Shown here piece by piece: positions 8,031 through 17,463 of a DNA stretch of 64,000 nt; position 1 is the first letter of the stretch; each line of letters starts with the position of its first letter. The notes beneath the pieces were generated by a model. The model ran no database searches. It was not told the origin of the DNA and saw only the letters and a program-made list of their open reading frames with translations. The stretch comes from Phycisphaerae bacterium (GTDB taxonomy: Bacteria > Planctomycetota > Phycisphaerae > UBA1845), in the NCBI GenBank assembly GCA_013360585.1, contig JABWBH010000007.1, positions 48,979 to 112,978 of the forward strand, in the 5' to 3' direction. Both the position numbers and the translations under genes were made by a program.

Positions 8031-10882
8031 ACGCTCCTCCTCCGTCCCTGGAACAGCTTTTCGACGAAGCGCTGGAGATTCCGGCGGCGGATCGTTCCGC
8101 GTGGCTGGCTGAGCGGTTGGCGGATCACCCTGACCTTCGTGCGAAGCTCGAGAGGCTGCTCGACTTCGACGCGCCGGACCTGGACGTTCCCGTCGGCGAT
8201 CTGCTGGTGTCCGCGCGACGGGCGCTGGAGAACGGCGACGAGACGGGCGAACCCAGCGGGCGGATCGGCGCGTACGAGATCGTCGGTAACCTCGGCGCCG
8301 GCGGGATGGGCATCGTATTGGAAGCCCGTCAGGACCGGCCGCAGCGCAGCGTCGCCCTGAAGCTCATCCGCCCGGAACTGGCGACGCGGGAAGCCCGGCG
8401 CCGCTTCGAGCGGGAGGCACAGATCCTCGCCAAACTTCAGCATCCGGGCATCGCCCAGGTGTACGAGGTCGGCGAGGCGGAGACCCTCGGACCCTCAGGT
8501 CGTCCCTACCGTCAGTCTTATCTGGCGATGGAGCTGATCCGCGGCGAGCCGATCGACCAGTACGCACGTCGGCATGCGCTTACGATCGAGGACCGCGTGA
8601 GCGTCATGGCGCAGGTGTGTGACGCCGTCCATCACGCCCACTTACACGGCGTCGTGCATCGGGATCTGAAACCCGGGAACATTTTCGTCAACAACGCCGG
8701 TTATGTGAAAATCCTGGACTTCGGCGTAGCGCGGCTGATGCAGCCGAACGCGGAAGCCTCGTTGTATACGTGCGCCGGGCAGATCATCGGCACGCCGGCT
8801 TACATGAGCCCCGAGCAGGTTTGCGGCTCGTCCCCGCTCGACGCGCGATCCGACGTCTACGCGCTGGGGGTGGTCCTCTACGAATTGCTGGCCGGAAGGC
8901 TTCCCTACGACGTGCGCGAGGCGCCCTTTTCCGAGGCGGCGCGGCGCATCCGCGAGGAGGAGCCGACGCGCCTCAGCCGCGTGGACGCGCGGCTGCGCGG
9001 CGACCTGGACACGATCGTCGCCAAGGCGCTGGAGAAGGAGCCTCATCGCCGTTACACCACGGCCGCGGCGCTGGCGGACGATCTGCGGCGGTACCTGACC
9101 TTCGAACCGATCGCCGCGCGCCCCGTCAGCACCTGGTATCAGATCGTCAAGTTCTCGAAGCGCAACCGGCGGTTCGTGGCGGCGCTGCTCTCGGCGTTCG
9201 TCCTGTTGGTTGCCGCCGTCGTCGTCACGGTCTTACTTGCGGTCCAATCCGCCCGTATCGCGCGCGACGCCCGGCGGGCGTGGGACACGGAGGCGTTCCA
9301 GCGCCGCCTCGCCGAGGAGAATCTCGCCCGCGCCGACGCCATGCAGCAGATCCTGCTCTGGGGGCTGGGGTTCGCCAGCGGGGGGGATGAAACGAAAGAG
9401 TTCACTACGGCGCAAATGCTCGACCTCGCTGAAGCGCGCATCGCCGCGCATTTCGCCGGACGACCGCGCGACGAGGCGATGGCCTGGTACACGCTCGGCA
9501 AGATCCACGCCCATCATTTGCGCGACACCATCCGCGCCGTCCCTTACTTCGAACGCGCCCTGGAGCTGTGGACCGCGCACGGAATGCCCGACGACGCGAC
9601 GTTGGTCTGGACGTACTCCGGACTGATGTTCGGACGCGGCCAGATGGGCTACGACCAGATCGAACTGCACCCGCTGCGGCTCGAACTGATCAAAGTCCTT
9701 CAGCGCCAGATCCGCGCCGAGTCCGCGGTCCTGGCGGACGCGGTCGATGAAATGCTCGCAGCGATGCTGCCGCTGGAGCCGGCGCCGGACGACGAAATCC
9801 GTCGGCTGACGGCGCAAATGCTCGCGACGCTTGAGGCGTCGCAGCTCCCGTGTGATTCGGCGGCGCGGTACGCCGCGTACAACGCCCTGATGACCGCGAG
9901 CACCTGGATCGGCAACCGGGGAATCATCCGCCCGTCGTCCTTTAATGCCTACGCCACGGAACTCGACACGATCGAAGTCCGTTGTCCGGAAGACTCTGAA
10001 TTCAGGATGCTTTGGCGCTGGCTGGTGGCGCGCAACCTGGCGATCAAGAGACGCGATCCGCAGAAAGTCGTCGAAATCTGTGACCGGATGATCGACGGCT
10101 GCCGAAGACTCATGCGCCCGGACGACTTTTTCATCAGCGACGCGCTCGGGATCAAGGGTTCGGCGTTCGCCCAACTGGGCCGCCTCGACGAGGCGGAGCG
10201 CCTGCTGATCGAATCCAACGAGCGACTGAAGCAACGCGAACCCACGCGCGTGCTGGACAGCGTGTCTCGATTGATCACGTTCGCCGATCACACGGAACGC
10301 TGGGACGCTGCCGCCGCTGCCTTGCGCGAACTCGCGGAACAACCGCCGTCCGAGACGCTTCTTGGCAGGGAGGAGCGCCTTGCCCGATGGTTGAAATTGA
10401 GAAATGACCTCGCCTGGCCCGTGGTGCGGGCGGCGGGAAGACCGTCCGCCGCTTATGAAGCGGCGGCGGTGATGGCGGACCAGGTGGTGAGGCACGCGCC
10501 TGATAATGCGGATTATGTGAACACTCAGGGCGTCGCCCGCTACCGGACGGGGGATAATGATGGCGCGCTCGAAGCCCTGAAACAGTCCGCAATGCTCGCC
10601 GCGGAAAAGGGGGACGACCGGATCGCGGACTGGGCGTTCATCGTTCTGGCGTATGCCCGCCTCGGACAGGAAACCTCTGCCCGCGATGCCCTGGCACACG
10701 TGGACTCCCTCGCCGCCTCCTCAGCCCCCCTCAGCGAGGAGGACTGCGTCTTCCTGAACGAGGCCCGCACCATCCGGTTCCCCCTTGACCAGAGTCGGGA
10801 ACCGATCCCGGAACTTAGCGAGCCGCGAAATCCAGACCGCGCGGACCTTGCGACGAATCAGCCCCGTCATGACAAGCAATGA
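8027..10882 (+). CDS. Membrane Ser/Thr protein kinase with TPR-like sensor domain
   Basis: The ATG at 8027 follows GGGAGGA and overlaps the sigma stop, giving 951 residues. The kinase domain spans about 80-355, with glycine loop GAGGMG (90-95), VALK Lys112, HRDLKPGN (Asp213), DFG (231-233) and GTPAYMSPEQ. All catalytic residues are present. One transmembrane helix follows at about 383-406. The C-terminal 540 residues are alpha-helical with TPR-like pairs (near 505-530 and 830-860) and probably lie outside the membrane as a sensor or scaffold. PknB-type kinases paired with ECF-like sigma factors are common in planctomycetes; substrate and signal are unknown. Confidence 0.92.
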   Translation: MNAPPPSLEQLFDEALEIPAADRSAWLAERLADHPDLRAKLERLLDFDAPDLDVPVGDLLVSARRALENGDETGEPSGRIGAYEIVGNLGAGGMGIVLEARQDRPQRSVALKLIRPELATREARRRFEREAQILAKLQHPGIAQVYEVGEAETLGPSGRPYRQSYLAMELIRGEPIDQYARRHALTIEDRVSVMAQVCDAVHHAHLHGVVHRDLKPGNIFVNNAGYVKILDFGVARLMQPNAEASLYTCAGQIIGTPAYMSPEQVCGSSPLDARSDVYALGVVLYELLAGRLPYDVREAPFSEAARRIREEEPTRLSRVDARLRGDLDTIVAKALEKEPHRRYTTAAALADDLRRYLTFEPIAARPVSTWYQIVKFSKRNRRFVAALLSAFVLLVAAVVVTVLLAVQSARIARDARRAWDTEAFQRRLAEENLARADAMQQILLWGLGFASGGDETKEFTTAQMLDLAEARIAAHFAGRPRDEAMAWYTLGKIHAHHLRDTIRAVPYFERALELWTAHGMPDDATLVWTYSGLMFGRGQMGYDQIELHPLRLELIKVLQRQIRAESAVLADAVDEMLAAMLPLEPAPDDEIRRLTAQMLATLEASQLPCDSAARYAAYNALMTASTWIGNRGIIRPSSFNAYATELDTIEVRCPEDSEFRMLWRWLVARNLAIKRRDPQKVVEICDRMIDGCRRLMRPDDFFISDALGIKGSAFAQLGRLDEAERLLIESNERLKQREPTRVLDSVSRLITFADHTERWDAAAAALRELAEQPPSETLLGREERLARWLKLRNDLAWPVVRAAGRPSAAYEAAAVMADQVVRHAPDNADYVNTQGVARYRTGDNDGALEALKQSAMLAAEKGDDRIADWAFIVLAYARLGQETSARDALAHVDSLAASSAPLSEEDCVFLNEARTIRFPLDQSREPIPELSEPRNPDRADLATNQPRHDKQ

Positions 10883-10929
10883 CGCTGCGGTTGATCGTGA
10901 AGGGATCGAAACCCTGAACGATACCCGCT

Positions 10930-10974
10930 CCCCGATCCCCGTAGGGCGGGGACTTGGGTGCTCGGGGATCGGGG
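10930..10974. terminator. 12-bp inverted repeat after the kinase gene
   Basis: CCCCGATCCCCG (10930-10941) is perfectly complementary to CGGGGATCGGGG (10963-10974) across a 21-base loop. It lies 47 bases after the kinase stop. There is no T run, so it could be a factor-dependent terminator or a small repeat. The remaining gap to 11266 shows no gene; a G/C-rich imperfect hairpin with GGCGAGCGGAGCCCGTCC lies at about 11189-11206. Confidence 0.4.
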
Positions 10975-11266
10975 GGCGGCGGTGGAATCGTTTAAGGCTC
11001 CGCGACGCGGCGCCTCCCGTGTGTCTTCAACGCGCTTTCGATCCCGGCGAGAGGACGGGGGCGGTGCGCCCCGGTTTCGGACCGGCATGAGTTTCATGGA
11101 TCACAGGCGTTTCGCGGGGCATGATAAGGGGATCCTTCCGTGAAAAACCTGCGCACGGAGTCCGCTCTACGATTCTCCGTGAGAAAACCGGCGAGCGGAG
11201 CCCGTCCTACGGCACGTGTTCGATGTCAGAGGCAGACGGGCGTGGTTCGGTTTTGCGTTGCTTGTT

Positions 11267-12103
11267 CTACGCCTTCCAGAACGTCACGGCGCTCTTGAAG
11301 AAGCGCAGGCCGTCGGGGAGGTCCACCGGGGGGCGACGGGTCCAGAGGGGGTGGTTCGTCGGGTCGAGGTGGCGGTCGGGGTGGGGCATGAGGCCGAGGA
11401 TTCGGCCGGTCGGGTCGCACAGTCCGGCGATGGCGGCGTCGCTTCCGTTGGGGTTGGCCGGGTACGCGACGGTCCGAAGGTCGCGTTCGGCGGCGGGCCT
11501 CTCGATGTCGGCGTTGCGCCCCTTGTCGTCGGCGGAGCGGTCCTCGGCATCGACGTAGCGCAGGGCGACGTGTCCCCCGGTTTCGAGCGCGGCAAGCGTC
11601 GTTTCGTCTCGGGCGACAACGCGTCCCTCGCCGTGCTCGACGGGCATTTCCGTGAACGTCGTGTCCAGGAGAAAGGGGCAGTCGGTCCGGCAGACCTTCA
11701 TGCGCACCCACCGCGCTTCAAACCGCCCGGAGGCGTTGTAGGTGACGGTCACGCGGTCCGGCGCGATCGTCCCGCCCGGAAGCAGGCCGGCTTTGACCAG
11801 CACCTGAAGCCCGTTGCAGATGCCCAGCACGCCGCCGCCTCGTTCGACGAGAGCGCGGATTTCGTCAAGAATCGCCCCGGTCAGCCCCGCGGCGAAGACC
11901 TTCCCCGCCGCGATGTCGTCGCCGTAGCTGAACCCTCCCGGAAGCGTAAGCACATCGAACTCGCGGAGCAGCGTGGGGCGTTCGATCCAGCGCTCGATGT
12001 GAAGCAACTGCGGCGATGCCCCCGCAAGGCGCCAGCCGTGCATCGTCTCCTCGTCGCAGTTCGTCCCCGGCGCTCGCACCACGAGGACTCGTACCGTCGC
12101 CAT
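11267..12103 (-). CDS. purQ: Phosphoribosylformylglycinamidine synthase subunit PurQ
   Basis: The ATG at 12103 gives 278 residues opening MATVRVLVVRAPGTNCDEE. This is a class I glutamine amidotransferase: LPGGFSYGDD (about 54-63), the nucleophile in GICNGLQ (Cys96), and a His/Glu region at MPHPDRHLDPTNHP. PurQ supplies ammonia to PurL for the fourth step of purine synthesis. It is longer than the roughly 225-residue Gram-positive PurQ, as in archaeal-type and some planctomycete versions. No purS or purL is nearby. Upstream frames reaching 12277 lack family similarity. Confidence 0.93.
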   Translation of the reverse strand: MATVRVLVVRAPGTNCDEETMHGWRLAGASPQLLHIERWIERPTLLREFDVLTLPGGFSYGDDIAAGKVFAAGLTGAILDEIRALVERGGGVLGICNGLQVLVKAGLLPGGTIAPDRVTVTYNASGRFEARWVRMKVCRTDCPFLLDTTFTEMPVEHGEGRVVARDETTLAALETGGHVALRYVDAEDRSADDKGRNADIERPAAERDLRTVAYPANPNGSDAAIAGLCDPTGRILGLMPHPDRHLDPTNHPLWTRRPPVDLPDGLRFFKSAVTFWKA

Positions 12104-12282
12104 CGTCGTATTCCGATCCGTACCCGGTCCGCCGAGCGGCTCGCCCGCATTCCGGCTTTCGACGGGCTGCATTGTACGGGTGGGAACGAATGACGCGAAG
12201 CCCGCGAGGCGGTGCGGATCAAGCGCGCATCCTGACCCTTGACGTGGCGTGGCAACGTCACGGACAGGCGGGCGCAATTCGG

Positions 12283-13362
12283 TTAGGGATTGTCCGTCGC
12301 GGGGCGTGCGTAGAAGGCGTCGAGGATCGCGTCCGCCGCAAGCGCGTGTGCCTCGGCGTTCGGATGCGCGTCCCGGGGGCTGACGATCAGCTCTCCTGCG
12401 GGCCGCGTGCCCAAGGCCGGGCGAAGATCGACGACGGGTACGCCGATCGACTCGAAGAACGCCGCGTGCATTCTTGCGATCCGCTCTCCGTCGAAGCGCG
12501 TCCCGCCGGTGCGCAGAAAGGGGAACAGCGCGACGCGGAAGGGAATCTGCTTCGCCCGGGAGGCGTCGACGAGCACCCGCAGACGTTCCTGCTGCGCGGT
12601 CCAGGTCTGCGGATCGGCGTACCCGTCGGCCAGCCAGTCATGAAAGCCGCTGACCGTCGGCACGCGCGGCAGGTAGACGTGGTAGTAGAGGTGTTCGAAG
12701 AGCGCCGACGCGTCCGAGTTGAACCACGCGCAGCGCGGAGGGCGCTTCGGGTCGAAGTCGCGGCGGACCGGCAGGAGGCGCTCGATATCGTTCGGAACGT
12801 GGATCAGGATCACCTCGTCCACGCGGAAGGCGTCCAGCGCGGCGCGAAGCGGATCGAGCTGATCACCGGTGTCCCAGCCGGGCTGGGCGAGCGTCATGCA
12901 CTCGACGGGCGCGCGCCAGACTTGCCGCAGCCCGACGGCGAGGCGCTCGCCGACGCGGTCTTCGAGACGCTCGACGCCCCAGCCCCACGCGAAGGAGTCG
13001 CCGAGGACGAGGATGCGGCGCACGTTGACCGGCGGGGTCGCAAGCCACTCCCGGTCGCGGCAACCCCAGGAATTGAGGAGGACGTAGCGCTGGAACCAGC
13101 GCTGCGCCGGAAGCGTGACGCCGAAGGAGTCCGTCGAGATGCGCATGAAGCGGAAGTAAGTCTCGCCGATCCACGCGACCGCGCTGAGCAGGGTCGCCAG
13201 CACCAGCAGGTTGCCCACGATCAGCCTCCGCCGGGACTGCGGATTCCGCCGCGCGAACCGGAAGAACAAGACGGCGTTCGCAGCGACGGACAGCAGAAGG
13301 GTCGTCCAGACGAGGTAGTCCGCGAGGTATCCGTACCGGCCGCTGGTCAGCACGCTCCACAT
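12283..13362 (-). CDS. Membrane-anchored SGNH/GDSL hydrolase
   Basis: Two N-terminal transmembrane helices (about 15-35 and 48-66) are followed by an SGNH domain. Block I is VLGDSFAWGWG (nucleophile Ser), block III is HVPNDIERL (oxyanion Asn), and block V is DAHPNAEAH with Asp and His. Such proteins act as esterases or acetyl-transferase partners, often on envelope polysaccharide or alginate-like substrates; the substrate here cannot be read from sequence. The ATG at 13362 gives 359 residues; a TTG at 13374 with GGAG 4 bases upstream is an alternative that would overlap the nadC stop. Confidence 0.82.
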   Translation of the reverse strand: MWSVLTSGRYGYLADYLVWTTLLLSVAANAVLFFRFARRNPQSRRRLIVGNLLVLATLLSAVAWIGETYFRFMRISTDSFGVTLPAQRWFQRYVLLNSWGCRDREWLATPPVNVRRILVLGDSFAWGWGVERLEDRVGERLAVGLRQVWRAPVECMTLAQPGWDTGDQLDPLRAALDAFRVDEVILIHVPNDIERLLPVRRDFDPKRPPRCAWFNSDASALFEHLYYHVYLPRVPTVSGFHDWLADGYADPQTWTAQQERLRVLVDASRAKQIPFRVALFPFLRTGGTRFDGERIARMHAAFFESIGVPVVDLRPALGTRPAGELIVSPRDAHPNAEAHALAADAILDAFYARPATDNP

Positions 13363-13366
13363 GATT

Positions 13367-14254
13367 CTACGCAACGCGCTCCAGCGACAAGTCCAACGCC
13401 GGCGCCGAGTGCGTCAGCGCGCCCACCGAAATGCGCTCGACTCCGGTTTCGGCCACCGCGCGGACGTTCTGGAGCGTGACGCCGCCGGAGGCCTCCAGCT
13501 CGACGCGGCCTTTAAGGCCCAGACCGTCACGCAGTTCGACCGCTTCCGCCAGGTCATGCACGGAAAAATTGTCGAGCAGGACAATGTGAATCCCAACGAC
13601 GCGAAAGAGGGCGCGGGCTTCTTCGACGGATTTCGCCTCGACCTCCACGAAGATGGGTTCGTGCGGGAGGGTTCCGATCCGGTTGAGCATGTTGAACACC
13701 TCGCCGGCGAGGCGCTGCGGCGCGATCCCCGCGAGGTGATTGTCCTTCAGCAGCACGGCGTCGTACAACCCGCTGCGGTGGCTGCGGCCTCCACCGCAGC
13801 GCACGGCGTGCTTCTCGATCAGGCGCCAGCCGGGCGTGGTCTTCCGGGTGTCGAAGATTCTCGCCGAAGTTCCGGCGACGGCGTCGACGAACCGGCGGGT
13901 GAGCGTGGCCACGCCGGAAAGGCGCTGCACGAAATTCAGAAGCACCCGCTCCGCCGCCAGCACCGCCGCCAGCGGACCGTCGATGACGCCCAGCACCGCG
14001 GGAACCGACGCAATCAACGCCCCGTCCGTGCCCAGGTCGGACCACGTCATGCGCAACGCCGGGGAGTACTCCGCCAGCACCGCCTCGGTCACAACCCGCC
14101 CCGCAAACACACCCGGCTGCTTCATCGTCAGCTCGAAGCGCGCCGGCGCCTCCCGCTGCGCCAGCAGCAGGGTCGTCAGGTCCGCGTCGGCCAGGTCTTC
14201 CACCTTTGCGGCGCGGATCAAGGCGAGGGTCGCGCTGTCGAGTACCAGTTCCAC
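13367..14254 (-). CDS. nadC: Nicotinate-nucleotide pyrophosphorylase (carboxylating)
   Basis: The 295-residue product has the two-domain layout of quinolinate phosphoribosyltransferase. Conserved segments are ERVLLNFVQRLSGVAT, FDTRKTTPGWRLIEKHAVRCGGG, LKDNHLAG, VEVEAKS, LLDNFSVHDL, LEASGGVTLQNV and ISVGALTHSAPALDLSLE. These bind quinolinate and PRPP, and the enzyme makes nicotinate mononucleotide for NAD synthesis. Its end abuts the SGNH gene start, so the two are probably co-transcribed. No nadA or nadB is in the window. Confidence 0.95.
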   Translation of the reverse strand: MELVLDSATLALIRAAKVEDLADADLTTLLLAQREAPARFELTMKQPGVFAGRVVTEAVLAEYSPALRMTWSDLGTDGALIASVPAVLGVIDGPLAAVLAAERVLLNFVQRLSGVATLTRRFVDAVAGTSARIFDTRKTTPGWRLIEKHAVRCGGGRSHRSGLYDAVLLKDNHLAGIAPQRLAGEVFNMLNRIGTLPHEPIFVEVEAKSVEEARALFRVVGIHIVLLDNFSVHDLAEAVELRDGLGLKGRVELEASGGVTLQNVRAVAETGVERISVGALTHSAPALDLSLERVA

Positions 14255-14792
14255 CGTCTTCTCCGGACGCCCCGGCGGCGCGGCGGGACTTCCGCACCGC
14301 TCGCCCGGTCGGGGACGGGATCAGTCGGTAGCCTAGGCGTTTCAACGCCGGTTTCCACCGTCAGCGGGAGCATTGTTTCCAGGCCGACCGCGACGGTTTG
14401 TCCGGGGTGCGGCCGGGCGGTGGAGTTCCAGGCGGAGTCGATCCAGCGGCATCCGTGGAGGCTGGGAATCCCGTTTCCAGCCGGCTGGCCCGGCTGACAA
14501 GCCTGACCCTCCCGGAAGTACCTGACGTCGGCCGATCCCCCTGCACCGCCGCGATAGCTCACGTCGTCGGCGGATTTCGCCGACTAACCTGATATGCGCT
14601 GGGGTGACCACCGGAGGGGTTTCGGTGGGCAGGGGTTGGTTCAGCTTGACGGTGGTGGAAGTTAGCGTTGGAATTACCGTCATGCGGCCGGATCGGCTGC
14701 CCTTTATGCAAACAAAATGACAGCGAACCGGACGCCCACGGACACGGGTCGTTCGCTGGAAGCATTTCTTTTAAGGTTAAGGAGCCTTTCGC
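14255..14792. other. 538-base gap between divergent genes
   Basis: This gap separates nadC (minus) from a lipoprotein gene (plus). Two overlapping minus-strand frames are open (14342-14683 and 14218-14562) and one begins plausibly (MTVIPTLTSTTVKLNQP), but neither has a recognisable domain and both turn proline/arginine-rich. I do not call a gene. The segment just before 14793 carries AAGGAG, the ribosome site of the next gene. Confidence 0.3.
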
Positions 14793-15836
14793 ATGAGACG
14801 GATGACGAATTGCGGTTTTGCTTTACTTGGCTTAGCGCTGGTGACGATCGGATCGGGCTGCAGCAGCGAGTTGGCCCGCGTCGAGTTCAGCTACGTGGTG
14901 GATCCGGTGAAGGGTCTTCCGCCGGGGCTGGACACGATCTACATCGCGCCGGCGAACGTCGGTCCGAACACGGATCCGCAGTGGTCGGACCTGACGGCGA
15001 CCGTGCTGAAGAACCTGATCCAGGAATCCCGCGACAGCTTCGGGACGCAGGTGGCGGTGACGGACCGTCGCGACACCGAGGGGACGATGGCGGAGGCGGA
15101 CCTCAAGGCCGCGGGCATGTCATCTCAACAGGGCGGTGCGCCGGGCATGCTGGAGGCGGCGGACGGCCGCATCATGAGCAACGTCAACATCAAGGTGGAC
15201 GTTCAGGAGCGGAAGGATCAGACGCTGGACATCACAAGCATCGGCGGGTGGGGTGGTCACGGAGCCGGCGGCGGCGGCGCGGACATGCAGACGCGCGAAG
15301 TCACCGGTTATCAGCGGACGATGACGGTTCAGACCGAATTCAAGCTGCTGGACAACACGAACAACCGGGTCTGGGATCTGAAAGCGGGGACGTACACAGC
15401 GACCGATGAAACGGCGCCGGCGAGTCCGATTTACGGCAGCAGTCGCGGTCTGGGCGATCTGCCTGCGGCGGACCGGATCATCGCGTCGCTGGTGGATCAG
15501 GGGGCGCGGGAGTTCGTCAGCGGTCTGATGGCGTGCCGCATCAATGTCACCGCCCACGTCAAGTCGAGCGGATCGAAGGAATGCAACAACGGCGTGAAGA
15601 TGCTCCGGGGCGGGTTTTATCGTGAAGCGCTGGCGAGCTTTCAGTCAGCACTGGCGGAGAAACCCGACGATCACCGGGCCGCCTACGGCGCGGGCGTGGC
15701 TTGCGAAGCGATGGGCGACGGGGAGCAGGCGCTGAAGTATTACCGGCAGGCGCTGACCGGGGAGCAGAACGCGGAATACGCGAGTGCGAGGTCTCGCCTG
15801 GAAGCCTACGCGACCCGTATCCGCAAGGGCGCGTGA
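14793..15836 (+). CDS. Lipoprotein with C-terminal TPR
   Basis: AAGGAG lies 8 bases before the ATG. The 347-residue product has a lipoprotein signal with GSGC (Cys23). The middle region (about 45-250), with DTIYIAPANVGPNTDPQW and a glycine-rich loop near 155-170, vaguely recalls the CsgG/FlgO class of outer-membrane-associated lipoproteins, but I cannot assign it firmly. Residues about 270-330 form two TPR helices pairs (REALASFQSALAEKPDDHRA, EQALKYYRQAL). It is followed on the same strand by the LPP20-repeat protein, and the two may form one envelope complex. Confidence 0.72.
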   Translation: MRRMTNCGFALLGLALVTIGSGCSSELARVEFSYVVDPVKGLPPGLDTIYIAPANVGPNTDPQWSDLTATVLKNLIQESRDSFGTQVAVTDRRDTEGTMAEADLKAAGMSSQQGGAPGMLEAADGRIMSNVNIKVDVQERKDQTLDITSIGGWGGHGAGGGGADMQTREVTGYQRTMTVQTEFKLLDNTNNRVWDLKAGTYTATDETAPASPIYGSSRGLGDLPAADRIIASLVDQGAREFVSGLMACRINVTAHVKSSGSKECNNGVKMLRGGFYREALASFQSALAEKPDDHRAAYGAGVACEAMGDGEQALKYYRQALTGEQNAEYASARSRLEAYATRIRKGA

Positions 15837-16008
15837 CGGTCGTTCGGGTCGGCATCGGGCTCGCCGGGCGCAGGGCCGACCCGGGGCGCCCTAACGTTCG
15901 GCAATAAGGAATGTCGTCTACCGGGAGGCTGAGGGCGCGCGAGAGCTTTGATGGCGACGCCTGCCGGTGGTTTTTCACGGTGAAATGACTTTTTATCGGA
16001 GATTGAAG

Positions 16009-17325
16009 ATGAACAGGATTTGGATGGTGCGGGCGCTGGCGATCGGGTTTGTCGCACTGGCGACGCACGGCGCGGTCGCGCAGCAGGTCAGCGACGCGCA
16101 GAACAAACTGCTGGCGAAGCGCGCGGCCGAGGCCGACGCCTACCGCAAGCTTGCCGAGACGATCAACGGTTTCCAACTCAGTTCGCAGACGTTCGTCAAG
16201 GACTTCGTGACCGAGAGCGACGAGATCCGCGCGGGGATGGATACGTTCGTCCGCGGGGCGCGCTTCGGTCAGCCGCGGTATTACGAAGACGGCGTCTGCG
16301 AGATCGACGCCGAGGTGACCGTGGCCCAGCTCATCACGACGATCAAGGAGCTGCACACGCGTCATTACAAGGGCAACAGCGTGACGGGGACGGACATCGA
16401 GCAGCTTCAGCAGACGCTGAAGACGGACGTCGTCAAGGCGACCGGCACGGGGGCGCCGCGCCCGGACCTTCCGCCGGAGCTTCCCGCGGGGGTCGAGGCG
16501 AACCTGACGCAGGTCGAAGTCACGACGACGACGCTCTATGTTCCGCCGATCTGGAAAAGCGTCTCCGCCCAGGAGCGCCTGATGGCGCAGCGCGCCGCGC
16601 ACCTCGACGCTGCCCGCAAGCTGCTGGAGCGCATCAAGGGCCTGCGCCTCACCAGCAACACGCTGGTCAAGGACTTTGTCACGGAATATGACGAGATTTC
16701 GACCGCGTCGGAGGGCATCGTCGTCGGCGCCAAGCAGAAGGGTCCGGCGTATTTCCACGACGGCGAGCTGATCGTCGAGGTCACGCTCGAAGTCCCCGTG
16801 CAGAGCGTCATCACGCAGCTCAAGGAGCTGCATACGCGGCACTACAAGGGCAACAGCGTCACCGGAACCGACATCGAGCAACTGACGAAGACTCTCAAGA
16901 CCGACATGTTCGAGGCCACCGGCACGGGCACGGTCCGTCCGCAGGCCATCCAGCAGGTCGTGTCGGCCGGTTTCGAGATGCCGGCGTGGGTCGCCGAGAC
17001 GATCTCGGCGGTCGGCGAAGGAACCGACCCGGCGATCGACACGCCGCAGGGTCGCCTCAAGGCCGCCCGCGCGGCGGAGATGGACGCAAAACGCAAACTG
17101 TCCGAGCAGGTCTTCGGGCTGCGCATCGACTCCAACACGCTCGTCCGCGACTTCGTCACGGAGCACGACGAGATCAGCGCACAGGTGAACGCCGTGCTCA
17201 TCGGCGCCGTGGCGAATCCGCCGTCGTTCGGAAACGGGATCGCCCAGGTGAAGGTCATGCTTCCGGCCGCGGATGTCTGGCGCGTGGTGCATCAGCAGAT
17301 CACGATCGTCGAGCGGCGCAACTGA
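16009..17325 (+). CDS. Exported protein with three LPP20-type repeats
   Basis: The ATG at 16009 gives 438 residues with a signal peptide ending GAVAQQ. The mature protein is three tandem copies of one domain (about 28-150, 190-310 and 350-438). Each copy has K-R-A-A-x-x-D-A-x-R-K-L, then TLVKDFVTE-x-DEI, then a beta-rich part. Copies 1 and 2 share an identical segment running from KELHTRHYKG to TDIEQL. The pattern R-A-A-x-x-D-A-x-R-x-L fits the LPP20/FlgP family, whose members are outer-membrane or flagellar-disc proteins. The third copy is shorter. A strong terminator follows. Confidence 0.82.
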   Translation: MNRIWMVRALAIGFVALATHGAVAQQVSDAQNKLLAKRAAEADAYRKLAETINGFQLSSQTFVKDFVTESDEIRAGMDTFVRGARFGQPRYYEDGVCEIDAEVTVAQLITTIKELHTRHYKGNSVTGTDIEQLQQTLKTDVVKATGTGAPRPDLPPELPAGVEANLTQVEVTTTTLYVPPIWKSVSAQERLMAQRAAHLDAARKLLERIKGLRLTSNTLVKDFVTEYDEISTASEGIVVGAKQKGPAYFHDGELIVEVTLEVPVQSVITQLKELHTRHYKGNSVTGTDIEQLTKTLKTDMFEATGTGTVRPQAIQQVVSAGFEMPAWVAETISAVGEGTDPAIDTPQGRLKAARAAEMDAKRKLSEQVFGLRIDSNTLVRDFVTEHDEISAQVNAVLIGAVANPPSFGNGIAQVKVMLPAADVWRVVHQQITIVERRN

Positions 17326-17428
17326 TCGACGAACGTTGCGGCGGCGCGAATCGCGCGCCTGAAGCAACACGCACCGAGTGCCTGCGGAAGGGTTCGCCTT
17401 TCCGCAAGGCGCACAAGGACAACTCGAC

Positions 17429-17463
17429 CCCCGCGACGTCGCAGGACGCCGCGGGGTTTTTTT
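17429..17463 (+). terminator. Rho-independent terminator after the LPP20-repeat gene
   Basis: CCCCGCG and CGCGGGG form a 7-bp GC stem around 14 bases, directly followed by seven T. It lies about 100 bases beyond the stop at 17325 and is oriented for the plus strand. Confidence 0.85.

Noticed and set aside
14218..14683. Two overlapping minus frames upstream of nadC
   Set aside because: They compete with each other, run into nadC out of frame and become low-complexity.
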